Source: Pseudoips prasinana
Taxonomy: Eukaryota; Arthropoda; Insecta; Lepidoptera; Nolidae
Length of the DNA stretch: 64,000 nt
Assembly: GCA_951640165.1 (NCBI GenBank)
Contig: OX621237.1
Coordinates: 17,298,001 to 17,362,000, forward strand
Reading direction: 5' to 3'
Part shown: positions 22,913-35,964 of the stretch, in pieces
How positions within the stretch are numbered: the first letter of the stretch is position 1
How the letters are laid out: the number at the start of each line of letters is the position of its first letter
Notes under the pieces: model-generated
The model's database searches: none
The model's input: the letters and a program-made list of their open reading frames with translations, nothing else
Told to the model about the DNA's origin: nothing
Program-made: the position numbers and the translations under genes

Positions 22913-23547
22913 CATAAGAAATGTGATTAAAAATCTAGCCTTTTACTTGTCTCTGATTTTGAAGTGAACACAAAATTATAAACACAAGGTTTTATGATTT
23001 CCAAGATAAGTTTTATACAAATATCAAATTAAAAACAAATTGAAATTTAATGTGTAGATATAAATATATTATAATAATAGCTGTAATTTATCGAAAATTA
23101 TATAAAACCCTTGTAACATAGGACCCTGTGATTATTAGGAGCAGACTACAGAGCGGTGCGTGGTGCGCAGCCGCACGTCGGGCGATCTCTCAGTTATTAT
23201 AACGTCAGTAATCTGCGGCTCTATCAATACACTATTGTTGTTACAATTTAAGAATATATTGTGATTTGCCAACGGCGGTTTGCTAACCGTGGGAATCCAC
23301 CACTATATTATTATATTTTCCTTGTTTAAAATAGTTGTTGTGTATCTGTGAAAACTTTTAATTGGCTCTATTCTGTGTGTTATTTGTATTCTAGCTGTAA
23401 GTTTACCTTAAGTAATGAAAAAAAAATAGAATGACTGTTCTAGGATTCAGATTCATTGGAATCTTACACTGCGCCATACTTACGCAGTCCATAAGCACTA
23501 TAATAATAATAATAATAAATAAATATCTTGGGACAACTAACACACTC

Positions 23548-23690
23548 GTCTGTTTCCGGTTTCTTTTGCTCTATTGTGTGGGACATTTCTGGTAAAAGAC
23601 TACCTGCTTTCATTATACCTAATGTAGTTTTTCAAGTGGTGTAATAAGTTGATAAAAACTTAAATAAAGGAATCCCTAATTTAAAGAAAC
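23548..23690 (+). repeat. Duplicated segment, copy 1 (partner at 24425-24580)
   Basis: Shares 'ctctattgtgtgggacattt', 'tgtagtttttcaagtggtgt' and following sequence with 24425-24580, in the same orientation, with small indels. About 140-150 bp. Confidence 0.7.
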
Positions 23691-23704
23691 TTCCCCATTT
23701 ATTT

Positions 23705-23835
23705 GAAAATTAACACTCTGCCATCTGATCCCAAATTAGGCAGAGCCTCTGGTTGCCATAGTACAAGGTCTCCCTACTTTAGGATTAGATGGCAGTGTAT
23801 TAGGTGTCCTAAGATATTTATTATACATATTTTGA
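23705..23835. repeat. Inverted pair of SINE S1 tail fragments
   Basis: 23712-23755 is the S1 tail in minus orientation (ccatctgatcccaaattagg) and 23756-23835 the same tail in plus orientation (gttgccatagtacaaggtct ... gatggcagtgt). Together they form an imperfect inverted repeat. Confidence 0.55.
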
Positions 23836-24424
23836 GATTTAGTCCAAGGCTAAATTAAGTGGGACTAAAGGCCATAGATGTAAATTACTGTAAGTAATAT
23901 GTTATAACTGGTAAAGACATAAAATTTTTTATAAAACTAAGGGAAGAATCTTTTAACTAATATAGTGGCAAAACTGTAATCATTTGTTTGTTTGTAAACT
24001 TTTCAAGAGAACTTTGTCAGCAAGACTTACGACGCAAGCTAGTTAGTTGCTTATAAATATCTCCGCGTATTTCTTCCATTTTGTATTAGCCACTAACCTA
24101 ACAAAAGGTAGGTATTGATTAACAAATTAAAAAAAAAACATTATACTTTCCAATTTGTTAACTGCAATTATTTTTGCCAGTAATTGTTTACAGTAATCAT
24201 TTATGTGGAAATTCAATATTTTACGTTTAATTTATGACGAGTAAAATTAAAATTTTCCCAATGACTTGACTTTTTGAAATAAATTCATTAAAGAGTGTGA
24301 GAAAATACCGCAACAAATATTTACAGAGTATTTTGACTGGACAGGGGAAGGCATGGAGATGTCTCCTATTATATTATCGCATTAGAACCGGAAGTGGGCA
24401 CGTGGCGGCGCGTGCGTGGCGAAT

Positions 24425-24580
24425 CGTCTCCTTCCGGTTTCCATTGCTCTATTGTGTGGGACATTTCTGGTAAAATGCAAAAGGCTACCTGCTTTAATTT
24501 GAATGTAGTTTTTCAAGTGGTGTAAGGCAAGAAGTTGATAAATACTTAAATTAAAGTAATACCTTATTTAAAGAATCTTA
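24425..24580 (+). repeat. Duplicated segment, copy 2
   Basis: Partner of 23548-23690; carries a short insertion (gcaaaag) after gtaaaat. Confidence 0.7.
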
Positions 24581-27524
24581 CCTACTTATTTTAAAACTAT
24601 TATGATTACTATTATTATAATGTCTAATTACTGTTTAAAAAACATCTAAAATCGCTACATAAACAGTGGAGAAATTGCGTAAATCTCTCTTACGAAGGTG
24701 GTTCACTGACTTTATGTTTTAACCGTAATCAATTTGAAACAGGTGTTTTAATTTATATTTTAAATATATGTCATGTCTATATGTCTATGTCAGTGTACCT
24801 AAGAAGATTTTCATACAGACCTGAAATAATATGTAGGGTATATTCGGTACAGATTTGAAATAAATTGGATAATATAATAAATAATTTATTGGACATAAAA
24901 CAAAAATACATTCACATGTGTTTACAGATTTTTGTCATGATTAATTATGAAAAGGTAGGTACTGACACTGTTTTCCAAACTGGGCTAAAGCCTGTATTTC
25001 GGGAGACAGTGTTCAGTCGTAAAAACGTGTCACGGTTGTGCTTGAGGTATGGAATGTACCGCACCAATATACATACATCAATATAGGTAGTTATTTGAAA
25101 TTGAAAAATCTACTAAGATACACTGAAAATCTCTGCAAAAGATAAAATGCAACTCGAATAACCTAATTGCCTACGTTCCAAAATAACAGATACCATATCA
25201 AAGATGAAACATAATTGGCGTCAGAAATAATTCATAACAACAAAAGTTTATGGTGCGTATTTAGTTGGGGCCGGATCATCATCCACGCTGCGGGGGGCGA
25301 CATCTGTCGAGCGTTGCGTGCCCTGCGACCCCTCGGCCTCGCCTCACCTCCTCTCACCTGATTTACTCCGGGTATGATATGGTTCGGGCACAGCGCCTGG
25401 GGAATAGAGATTTATGTTTTTTTCTGAATATTGTAGAGGTATTTTGTGGAAATATATGTAAAACTAGTAATCAGCCTGTAAACAGAGAAGTAACTGCCTA
25501 CCTAAACTTCTAGTAGGTAGTACTTACTTTAATTCATTTATTATAACATAATCAACACACCGCCATATAATACGGTGAACTTAATATAAATGCGTTAAAA
25601 ATATTACAATACCTATCCTACACTTTAAAGAACAAAAACATGAACATTTATACCAAAATAATGACCGTATTTTAATAATAAAATCTAAAACATCTAACCG
25701 TCTAAAATTAATCAAAACATGTCAAAGAGCCTATAATCATAATTTCAGAACAGACAAAACCTCAATACATTTTCAATTTGGCATAATATTTCCACACACA
25801 AAAGAGCGGTGAAAAGTTATAATTTCCATGGGTGATTTTTTTGCCTTTGATTACTCTGTACATAAAGGGCTTCAGTACAAAGCTCAGTGATCAGCATTAT
25901 CCCTTTGTCGAGTTTTAATCAATCAGAGAAATGCTGCGCCACTCTATGGCATCCGACGACTTCATCCGAGGGCTCAGAAATGTATTCGATAACGGTTAAG
26001 ACGATCAAATTATGCTCACATTTACGACCAAAGTTTCATTTTCGTAAATTCAGTTTTGATATGTCTTCGCGGTTTTATAGTTAACCGCTGTGTAGGCTGA
26101 TTAAACGAAAATACAGTTACTTTTTATTTTAAGGTTTCCGTCTAATTATATTTATTTCATTTGTTAACCTGTGTCTATATAATTATATCGTATTCGTGTC
26201 AATATTACAAATTACATTTAACGATGTTCATTAAATTTGTGGGTCTTTATACATTACACTTGAAAAGTAAAAATGATCAATTTGTGACTTCGACAAATTC
26301 CATAGATCAAAGACTTGAGTAATTTTTATTTAATAGGGTCAATTATTCAACGCGTATGATTTTTAATATAGAACATTGAATATCCCTTCCTTATTTTGTT
26401 CGTATAAAAAAAAAACAAAACGGGTGCAGCATATGGGGCATTGTCGGAAGGGGATTTATGAGTTGCGTGTAATTATGAGGTAGCTGCCTTTTTGATTCCC
26501 ATTTATCGTAAATTGGGAGTAGAATAATAAAGATTAAATAGCTTCACGAAACCAGCATGTGTTTACAAACGACTGCTGTGACTGAGTGCCCACAAAAACT
26601 TGACTATGGAGTTTCTAATTGCGAATAAATGTAAGCTTTATGTAGCAAACTGTCTTTTTAGTGCTATTGGGCATTTAAAATACGTATAGACGTAATTAAC
26701 GAAGCGTAGACACGGCTTCTAAGGGACCCTCAATCATAAATTTCGATGTGGATCCGCCTTCCTGCTGTAAAACGATTAATAAGGACTAACAATTTACCTG
26801 AATAGGACAGTAAAGAGAAAATTAAGGAGACTACCGACCTCGGATCCTCATTACGGAGTAGTATTAAAAGCATCCGGCCCTTGTGCTTGAATATGCATTT
26901 TTACGAGCGCGCAGGGCGAATGTTCGTGCATCTTTGATGCGGACAATCTCAGCGGAACCCACCTGCGACCCTGCAACCTCTTCACTTACAACACAAGATT
27001 TTCTTTACTATGTCGTTTTTAGTGTGGAAATATTTTAGGTGTCTGAAGTTTTGTGTAGAGTTGAATGTAAGTATATAAGTAGGTAAATCTTCTGTATTAG
27101 TATAGGTACAATAATGGAATTGGCAATATTTAATACCTACAGGATATATGTATACCTATGCAAGGTTATTGAGTAATTATTAATACATTTATTCGAAGTT
27201 GAACGTACAATTTTAAAGATATAAAAGTTTATTATAGAAGGCAGTAGGTAAGTGATGTTGTATGTTTTTCCAAGCAGCCAAGAGTTAGGAAAAATCTTTT
27301 TTGTTCAAACTCATTTTGATCTTTAAATATGGCTATTAAGATATTTTAAGGGCGCATGGTTGAGCATATAATCTACTTTCAGATTTTAAAATTAGCATTT
27401 TAAAAAAAAATGCATACATGGTTTGAGCACTATATTAACCTAGATAGGACTATTCGAATCGATAAAAACGCCTCTCCGATCATCAATTGGACGAGAGGCC
27501 CGCGTTTTCGCGTAATAACGTAAT
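24581..27524. other. Long stretch without recognised genes; two GC-rich islets
   Basis: Islets at 25265-25400 and 26865-26990 stand out from AT-rich DNA and lack a recognisable protein. They could be conserved regulatory sequence or alternative first exons; neither can be shown here. Confidence 0.35.
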
Positions 27525-27655
27525 AATGTGACGCAGCGGTTGAGACAGCCGCCTAGCCACTTGTTCCGGGTTTGATTTCCGCACTGGTAATCTAATTGTT
27601 ACCCATATATAGTTGTTCTGAGTTTGGATAAACCTTGTGTCCGTAAATAATATGT
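27525..27655 (+). mobile_element. tRNA-headed SINE S2
   Basis: tRNA-like head gtgacgcagcggttgagaca...gccgcctagcc, B-box-like ccgggtttgatttccgc, then 'atagttgttctgagtttgga'. Same family as 19893-19993 and 63590-63690, opposite orientation. Confidence 0.6.
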
Positions 27656-28112
27656 TTGTAAACTAGGACCTGCAGCAGCTTCTTTCTGTGTACTGTGTTC
27701 TGTGTACATCTTACTGCAATTGCCAACTGGTCTGCCAAGTGTGGCGATTTTGGCATATCCCGCCATGATGATTCTTGGGGTTGGGGCTATTGTCCAGCTG
27801 TGTACTTTTTACAGCTGTTATGACGATATATGATATACAACGGGCCTGTTAGCGTGGTTGGCAAATGCTTGCTTTTCACGCCGGAGGTCGTGGGTTCGAT
27901 TCCCACCCAAGACAAATATTTGTGTGCATGAACATGTCTGTTTGTCCTGAGTCTGGGTGTAATTATCTATATAGTTAAGTATGTATTTACAAAAAATAAA
28001 CTTAGTATATGTAGTGTATCAGTTATTTGGTTTCCATAGTACAAGCTCTGCTTAGTTTGGGCTCAGATGGCCGTGTGTGAATAATGTCCCAGGATATTAT
28101 TATTATTTTTTC
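27656..28112 (+). mobile_element. Composite repeat: upstream module plus full tRNA-headed SINE S1
   Basis: 27660-27835 is the module with 'aactggtctgccaagtgtgg' and 'catgatgattcttggggttg'. 27838-28112 is the best preserved S1: ggcctgttagcgtggttggc (A-box region), tcgtgggttcgattcccacc (B box), then gacaaatatttgtgtgcatg, the 'tccatagtacaagctctgct' block and the terminal 'aataatgtcccaggatatta'. Confidence 0.8.
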
Positions 28113-28364
28113 CTTTTTTTATTTATTCACGAAAATCTTTTTCGGTTAATACTCATACTCACGGGCTAAGTCAGAATCAAGTTCCATTTGAGACTCATAA
28201 TGCGGTGTATAGTCCTGCAAAAATTTACTTACGATTCTACAGGTGTTCAAAATCACAGCTTTTTGCATATTTATGTAGGTGTTATTATTATTATATATAA
28301 CCAATTAGTATAGGCATAAGGATTACAGGATGACATTTTTTTTTATATATATAGGGACAATATC

Positions 28365-28595
28365 ACACAGATCATCCTAGCCCCAAACTAAGCAAAGCTT
28401 GTACTATAGGTACCAGGCGACGATAAACATACTTAGATAGATAGATAAATACTTAAATACATAGAAAACATAGAAAACAAACTCAGAAACAAATATTCGT
28501 GCTCATCACACAAATATTTGCACTTACCGGGATTCGAACCCAGGACCAACAGCTTCGAAGGCAGGAGCACAACCAACTAGGCTACGGTGACCGTC
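28365..28595 (-). mobile_element. SINE related to S1, diverged
   Basis: Reverse complement shows gcctagttggttgtgctcct (head), cctgggttcgaatcccggta (B box), then 'caaatatttgtgtgatgagc' and the 'ctttgcttagtttggggcta' tail. Confidence 0.6.
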
Positions 28596-30077
28596 AATAT
28601 CAATAGTCATCTCTCAATAGTCAGCAAGCCCCTAAAAAGTGCTCTAGTAACAAGCGGGTTAGTGAGACATACAAATATATATATATGAGATAAAAATGTG
28701 CTACTTGAATTTCAATGCGCAATGTAGAATATACGATTCATTCCTCGTGTAACTTAAAATTAAATATTTTCTGTTACCTGAACAATGAAAGTTATACACA
28801 CGACTGTCATTGTGTAGGCTTATGTGTATTGCAGCAAGGCGGGGTTGTAATAGGGGGGCTCAGGGAGGGGAGAGGGTGTGCTGTAATCAAGAAGAGTACC
28901 CCGTCCCCAGGCGCAGGCTGCGCGTAGCCTCCGCTCCCCGCACCGCAAGCCCCTCTCGCCCGCCCCAACCACCTCGAGGGCAATGCCTTAAACCTCTATT
29001 GACTTATCGTCCGGTAAAGATATATTTTCATGGTTTCTTTGTTGATATGGCAAGTCAATACCACCGTCAGGTTTAATGAGAGAAAATATAAATCAATGTT
29101 TAAAGATATACTTAATTTTAAAATAATACGTTACATTTAATTTAATTCTATTGTTGTTATATTTTTCCTAACGATATAATTTACATTGCGTTGTATTATA
29201 AAACTGACAAGATGTTGAATAAAGGTTCGTAACTAAAAACAAAGACGAAAGTTGTAACGAATATATGTGTTTATAAAGTATATATTTAAAATCTTTAGTG
29301 TGAAGCCACTGTCTCATTCTTTTTCTAGTTTTGATCTTCGAGCATTCCTCCAAGAGTTTTGATATGATAATTGACATTTGTTTGAAAAATAGAACGCCTA
29401 TTTATATGCGAGTACCTTCTGATAGAAAACCATAGACAATACTTCAATCTATTAGTATTTTGGCATTTAATAGCAGTAAGTAATAACGTTGTACCTACTA
29501 CGTGGTCATCACCAAAAATGCTAGAATAGCTATTCCTTCAATGAAAAGATAAGCAAGCAATGGAAAGAACTGAGGAGTTCTGTATAGATTTTACCTTTAA
29601 TCAGTCATTTTAATTGCACTAATCCATATTTACCCATGTACAACAATGCCCTTGTATATAATATATATCCTAGAATTTATATAAATCAAGGATGTCTTTT
29701 AAATTAAATAAATAGTCAGTAACCTTATACAAAATATTTTAGCTAAAACTTATTTATAATTAAAATATGCTCCAAATATTTATACAACAACATTATTACA
29801 ATTAAGCTCTTATATCAAATTCTTTACTCCAATTTAATGTTATAAATTTTAAGTCGTTTCTTTTTGTGTGAGCCAGTTTATTCTAAATGGATCATATTTA
29901 ATATTTCATGAAAATAAGATTATTACATTTTCACCAAAATATTCTTTACATTCTGCCGTACAAAGTAAAATTACTCTATTCCTAAAATGAGTTAACTACG
30001 AGTATTTTGATTAGCCTTAAGCATAACTCATTATGCGTGTAAGATAGCTTGGCCATCTCTTTATATCTTATTACTTA
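28596..30077. other. No recognised gene; GC-rich islet at 28830-28985
   Basis: The islet is G-rich in its first half and C-rich in its second (aggctgcgcgtagcctccgc, cccctctcgcccgccccaac). Overlapping open frames here are not convincing. The rest is AT-rich. Confidence 0.4.
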
Positions 30078-30455
30078 CTAGATATGCCCTGCGGTTTCAC
30101 CCGCCTTAAAGTAGTTTTGGCGTAAACGAGTAACAAACATACATCCATATATACTCACAAACTTTCGCATTTATAATATTAGTAAGATGTGTACCTTTAG
30201 CGGTTTTGGCAGTGTACGCCGGAATAGCTCGCAGATGGTAGATTTTTTCCTACTTACTTGACACTTATCGTCATATTTTGGACAATTCGCACAATATCTT
30301 TATAAATTGTAGCCTATCTGTTATTCTGATGTATAAGCTATATTATTGTAAAGTTTCATTACAATCCATTCAGTAGTCTTTACTTGAAATAGTAACAAAC
30401 ACCCATCCGTCCATACTTATAAACTTTCACGTATATAATATTAATATTATTTATG
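30078..30455 (-). mobile_element. Helitron-like family B composite copy
   Basis: CTAG at 30078-30081 with A before it, then the GC-rich end (gccctgcggtttcacccgcc) and the family B blocks also seen at 19368 and 39760. The far end near 30440-30455 is uncertain. Confidence 0.55.
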
Positions 30456-30729
30456 AATAAGTAATCCTATTACTTAGCCATTAAATTGCAATAGTAAGTA
30501 ATGAGGCTAAACAAATTCATTTTAATGACAATATCCATTGCATGCTTGTAGGACCGTGCCGTTATAAAACTAGGTAGTGTGTTGAATGTTGGCTTTTGGA
30601 ATCCATTTTGATCTTCAGCCAATAGAAGTATTAATAATGAATTCGATTTTTAAGAACTTTCAACAAGAGTCCCCGTTTTCAGCTGGTGCGATAATTAATA
30701 AGACACACCGGTTTGTAATTTATTTACAA

Positions 30730-30890
30730 CTAGCTTTGCCCTGCGGGTTTACCCGCGTTAACTTTATAAATTATAGCATATGTGTTGTTTGAATATATAA
30801 GCAATATATACTACAAAGTTTCATGGAAATGCTTTGCGTAGTTTTTGTGTGAAATATTAACAAACATCCTTACTATACTTCTTCTACTGA
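30730..30890 (-). mobile_element. Short Helitron-like element, family D
   Basis: CTAG at 30730-30733 followed by a GC hairpin-like end (gccctgcgggtttacccgcg) and 'aactttataaattatagca'. About 150 bp; outer end uncertain. Confidence 0.45.
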
Positions 30891-30961
30891 TATGGGCGAC
30901 CAAAGTATTGTGCATTTAAGGTTATTGGATATTCTGAATATGTGCAAAATACACATAAAAT

Positions 30962-31213
30962 AATAATATCCTAGGACATTATTCATACGGCTGTATAACC
31001 CCAAAATAAGCAGAGTTTATACTACGGAAACTACAGAACTCATGTAATACATCAACTACTGTTCTTTTGTAAATACATGTTATAGATAATTAAACCCAGA
31101 CTCAGGACAAACAGATATGTTCATGCACAAAAATATCTGTCCTGGGTGGGAATGGAACCCACAACCTGCGGCGTGAAAGGCAAGTATTTACCAACCACGC
31201 CAACCGGCCCGGC
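30962..31213 (-). mobile_element. tRNA-headed SINE S1
   Basis: Reverse complement: gccggttggcgtggttggta (head), gtgggttccattcccaccca (B box with one change), gacagatatttttgtgcatg and terminal 'aatgtcctaggatattatta'. Confidence 0.72.
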
Positions 31214-32220
31214 AAATAAAAATAGAAAAGTTGTATATAGGTATTTGGAAAATACTAAGGAATTGGGTTACAATTTACTATAAAAGAACCTACTTAGCAA
31301 ATTGTATCATTATTCATTCGTTTAAAAAATCATCTGTTTTGGTACCTACATAAACAAAAATGCGTTTTGTCTTTACAGCCTAACCAATACGCTTAACCGG
31401 TTTTAATAAAGTTTTTGAGAAATCTGCGGAAGGTGGCGTAGTATCGCCCGCGCACATCTGGTCTCGTTAAAGAAGCTCGCACAGATCCACAAAACTTTCA
31501 TAGTGTCGTAACAAATTCACGCACCACTTAACACATCTCTAATGAAGACGCTACCTAAACAAAAAGCAACAAAATTCAGATGTCTGTTTGTGGGATATTT
31601 TTCATCATCATCATCATATGAGCCGAAAGATCTCCCCCAAAGATCTCCACAATTGTCTGATCTTGCGGTACTCGCATACAGCGCGATTTTTTTATGATTG
31701 ATAAGCTTACGTGTGCGGCTTTCTGAAGTTATAATCTGCCTGTAATATCCGTGTGGTGAAACGAAAACCCACAAAGAACCAAACACACATGATATATTAT
31801 TGTCATTAGTATCTATGTTTAAAGACGGGACACTCAAAGTAACGCATTATAATTTTGTGGCAAACCCCATTTATAAGCAACAAGACCATACTTTCTTTAG
31901 CTAGCGTTTACTTAATATAAACATGATAAATATTAATATAGCAATAAAATCATTTACTGAAATGTTTTTCTTCATATTCATTAAAAGCGTACGCATCAAT
32001 GACCCAATTAAGGTCATTGATGCAAACTAACTTACAAGTCTTTGCTGTATAATATACTAATTGGTTATCTATCAATTGCTCTGGGAAACCTTCTATGATA
32101 ATAGTGGTGTGATCATAGAAATCGACCCTATCGACATTTTCTGACGAAAATTACATATTACCTTAAACATGTATAAATACCCGATATCCGATAGTAATAT
32201 TGCCATTTCATGCAAGAACA
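31214..32220. other. No recognised gene; short (ATC)n-headed repeat at 31601-31690
   Basis: 31601-31690 resembles the repeat at 441-602. A 12-bp perfect hairpin (gcatcaatgacc / ggtcattgatgc) lies at 31993-32023. Confidence 0.45.
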
Positions 32221-32533
32221 TCTATACATATAATAAAATCGTAGGAAAGTTAAAACTGTACATTGAATATTTTTAAAAAAAGATACTTGGGGCGTGATCT
32301 ACAATCGATATGGAAACCAAAAATATAGTTTTTAGAATTTTTGTCTGTTTGTCTGTATGTATGTCCGGGCTAAACTCAAAAAGTACTGCATGGATTTACT
32401 TAAAATTTTGCATGAATATTACTAAGAGGTCGGGTCAACATATAGGCTACATATTATCACACTATCACCTACGGGGGAGGAGCTGTGATAATTTAAAAAG
32501 TTTAACGCGGATAAAACCGCGGGGCACAGCTAG
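32221..32533 (+). mobile_element. Helitron-like family A, full copy
   Basis: Starts TC at 32221 after A, ends CTAG at 32530-32533 before T. 313 bp, the same length as the 46205-46517 copy. Close to the 3' end 'gcggataaaaccgcgg' can form a GC hairpin about 10 nt before CTAG, as in Helitrons. Non-coding. Confidence 0.8.
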
Positions 32534-32621
32534 TTAATCAATATAAATAAGACACAAAAAACTGTTTGATATCTGTTATTACATGGTTGATTAAAAACAA
32601 CTTTAACTTATACAAATAATA

Positions 32622-33903
32622 GGTCTTTACCTATGAAATTGCCGTTTTGTATGAAAAAATTTAAACGAATTTTTTTCAAGAATTTTTTTATTTGTATTAA
32701 TCGAAGTAATCACCCATGCAATCAATGCATCTTTGCCATCGCAGTGGCAGTTTATTGATGCCCTTCTTAAAGAAATCAGCTGGACGGGAGGCAACAAATT
32801 CTTCAAAGGCATTTTGTACTGCCTCTCGGGTATTGAATTTTTTTCCCGCCAAGAAGTTATCCAAATTCTGGAAAAAGTAGTAGTCTGTAGGCGCAAGGTC
32901 TGGTGAGTAGGGCGGATGACGGAGAGCTTCCAACCCCAGTTCTTGCAACTTGGAGACCGTCTGCTGTGCAGTATGAGGTCGCGCGTTGTCGTGCAGGAGC
33001 AGCGGAGACGAGCGATTGACCAATGCTGGTTGGAGATGCGCCAGCTTCTCCATCATTGTGCTCAGTTCTTCACAGTACACATCTGCAGTAATGCTCACCC
33101 CGTTTGGTAAGAAGCTGTGATGAATCACACCGGCGCTAGACCACCAAACAGTGACCATCACTTTTCTAGGGGTAAGTTTTCGTTTAGGGCATTGTTTAGG
33201 TGCTGAACCAGGATCCAACCAACTTGCTGAGCGCTTGCGGTTATCAAACAGAATCCATTTTTCATCGCAGGTAACAATGCGGTTCAAAATTCCTTCATTT
33301 GTGTGTCTGTTGAGCAGTGCAAGGCACGTCTCGACGCGTACTTCGCGCTGGCGATCATTGAGTTCGTGGGGCACTCATTTGTCAAGCTTTTTTACCTTGC
33401 CAATTTGACGCAAATGGACCAATATTGTTTTGACGCTAACGTCGAAAGCTGCTGCTAATTCAGCCGTAGATTGTGTATCATCAGCTTCCACAACCGCCTT
33501 TAATTCGTCATTGTCGACCAAAGTCTTCGGACGACCGCGAGGTTCATTTTTCAGGTCGAAATTTCCAGAACGGAAGCGAGCAAACCAATAACAGGTGGTG
33601 CGTTGGTTTGTAGTGTTAGCTCCGTAAACGTCGTTGATGTTGCGTGCCGCTTGTGCCGCGTTGCTGCCACGACGGTACTCATATTCCATAATTACTCGAA
33701 TTTTTAACGTATCCATGATGACGAAAAAGATTGAAATGCGATGAAAATGTAACACTAATCAATAAAGAAATGACTACTTTTGGAAAAAAGAATCCATGTT
33801 TTTAAAATAAAATTAATTTGAAATTAGAATTCTTAGCCAAACAAAAATTATTTTGATTTGAAATGGCCAGTACTGCAGAACGGCAATTTCATAGGTAAAG
33901 ACC
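32622..33903 (-). mobile_element. mariner transposon, 1.28 kb
   Basis: Terminal inverted repeats of 28 bp with one mismatch (ggtctttacctatgaaattg...) at both ends, flanked by TA at 32620-32621 and 33904-33905. Total 1282 bp, usual for mariner. It contains one transposase frame (32697-33716) broken only by one stop codon. Near-intact ends suggest a fairly recent insertion. Confidence 0.93.
32697..33716 (-). pseudogene. mariner transposase with one in-frame nonsense codon
   Basis: 340 codons including the final stop, from ATG 33716 (MDTLKIRVIMEYE), one reading frame throughout. Cut-and-paste transposase of the mariner family. The N-terminal HTH region carries the GRPK motif (PRGRPKTL) and a second helix-turn-helix (TAELAAAFDVSVKTI). 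The catalytic triad is D151 (VTCDEKW), D243 (LLHDNARPH) and D278 (YSPDLAPTDYYFF), with 34 residues between the last two, i.e. DD34D. Codon 114 is TGA (33375-33377), exactly where the family's conserved WVPHEL motif has Trp. A TGG to TGA change would explain it. No frameshift seen. As it stands no full-length protein is expected. Confidence 0.92.
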
Positions 33904-33905
33904 TA

Positions 33906-35964
33906 ATATTATGCATCTGGTTGATGATAATTACACAATAAAAGAAGTATCCACTACCTGTTTTTTTGGCTTAGTTAAATATAAATACATACTCACGACT
34001 AGCCTGTTCCCCAAGGAGTAGGCAGATACAACGGATTTCCATTTGTCACGATCTTCACACACCTCTTTTGCGTCGTTTACTGTCATTATATTCTTCATAA
34101 ATAGTCGCCGGTTTAGGGTACTTCTGACCACGCCTTTCTTAAGAACATCTCCGATTTGGTCTTCTTTGTCTTCCGGTTGTAACATTCACACAGGCAAGGT
34201 ATACTTCTTTTGTCAATCTTATTTCATTAATCCTTTCTAAATGCTAAAACCATCTCAGCATACCCTATCAATCTTTCTAAGTACATCCTCTTTCACAGCA
34301 CAATGCCCTCATACATCATTATTATTATCGTATAGTATTTCGTATTATCTCTCCAAGTCACACACACCATACATACTTCTCAGAGCTCTCATTTCCACTG
34401 CGTTTATTCTACTCTCGTTCTTTTTCTGCGATACCCAACTTGCATTTCTACTTCTTAGTTATAGACAGCAAATTATATTGGAAAGACCACATTAATATTG
34501 TATTAATTGGTGAAATTTTTGGTAAAACTCAGTTATACGAGAAAAAAATAACAGCAAGGGCACCAGCTTTAAATTTAAACTATGGATAACTCAACACTGT
34601 ACATGATTAATAAGATGAAGTTTTATAAACTCGAACAAGTTTTAGAGCTTTTTATGCCATTTTTACACAAGGTAAAACCCGATCCAAACGTGAATTCTTA
34701 AATTATTGTAAGCCCTTGGTTTAATACGTTTCTAAGTAATATTTCTACATATTGGTTACTCTTATAAATTATTTGTGACACCGAATATAACTTGTATTCG
34801 GCCTCACAAATCACAAAATTACCAAAATAGGTCCTGGAAACGTCTAGGACTTATTTTGATTTTTGGACAGACTTTCTGAATGTTACCTATTTATACTTGC
34901 GACTTTGTCTATGGTATAATTATTTGTGTTTGGAAAGGGCTTGTTCACGTCCGCATAATAACATAATAGCTAGTACATAATGTTATGTACTAGCTATACG
35001 CCATTATAAATATTGTTAGCTATGTTAGCACAAGTATTGAAACTCTGACCAGTAGTCAATTATGTAAAGTAACAAGTGATGAGCGACCTAATGATGTTAT
35101 TCAGTTGACAGTGATGGATGGTCTTATAGAATACGGGAAGTCTATAAAATTTATAGATTCCATTGAAAATCCATTAATTCCTTCAACCGTAAGATTCAAA
35201 ACACATAGAACGACGGAGATCGACGGGTTGTCCATACAAAAATTCACGTCGGCAATGGAAGCCAGTTCTCCGGGCCGTGGCGTCGGGTTGCATCATTGAG
35301 ATGCGTAACACATACGACGACGGCCCTTACGAATCCTCTTATATATAGTATTTTTCATGTAGACCCGGCATTTAATTCAAGTCTTATGAAAATGCTGCGT
35401 TGTTATATAATAAGTTAAAACGAGGTAACAATAAATATAAAATATATATACGACAAACTAGTTTATCTGAGAAAACAGACACATACACAACATTTAACTC
35501 TAACGCCACACCTATTTTCCTATATCCATACGATACAAACACAACATACACTACATGCATTTAACTCATACCTTTTTTGTCTTAAAAAGTTCCTTATTTT
35601 TTTTACGTAGTTTTTATGTGCTGTTGAAATTTCTTTTTGTAAGCGTGTTTACAGTCGGGTTTATATCATGGAATCCGCGGAGTGGGGGCACTGGTGACCT
35701 GTAATACAGGTTTGTACTAAACTTATCACAGGCACCAGTCTCTCACAAAACTGGTTGCATATCTACATATATTCCCTAATGTACTTCACCCTAATTATGC
35801 ATATGTTGTTATATATGTGAAATGTAACCATTTTTTGTGAAGAGATAAAAAAATTAAAAATGAATTTAACTGATATTTTTAGATAAATATATATATCAGT
35901 ACTTATATTTATCATCATCATCATATCAGCCGAAAGACGTCAGACGTCGTCTTATTATACCATA
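33906..35964. other. No recognised gene; 15-bp perfect hairpin at 34966-34997
   Basis: The hairpin atagctagtacataa-tg-ttatgtactagctat is exact. An open frame at 35105-35299 has no recognisable content. Confidence 0.4.

Noticed and set aside
27838..27920. tRNA gene
   Set aside because: A and B boxes are present but there is no full cloverleaf and the sequence continues into a dispersed SINE body found many times in the window.
35105..35299. 64-codon open frame
   Set aside because: No motif, no splice context; length is expected by chance in this much DNA.
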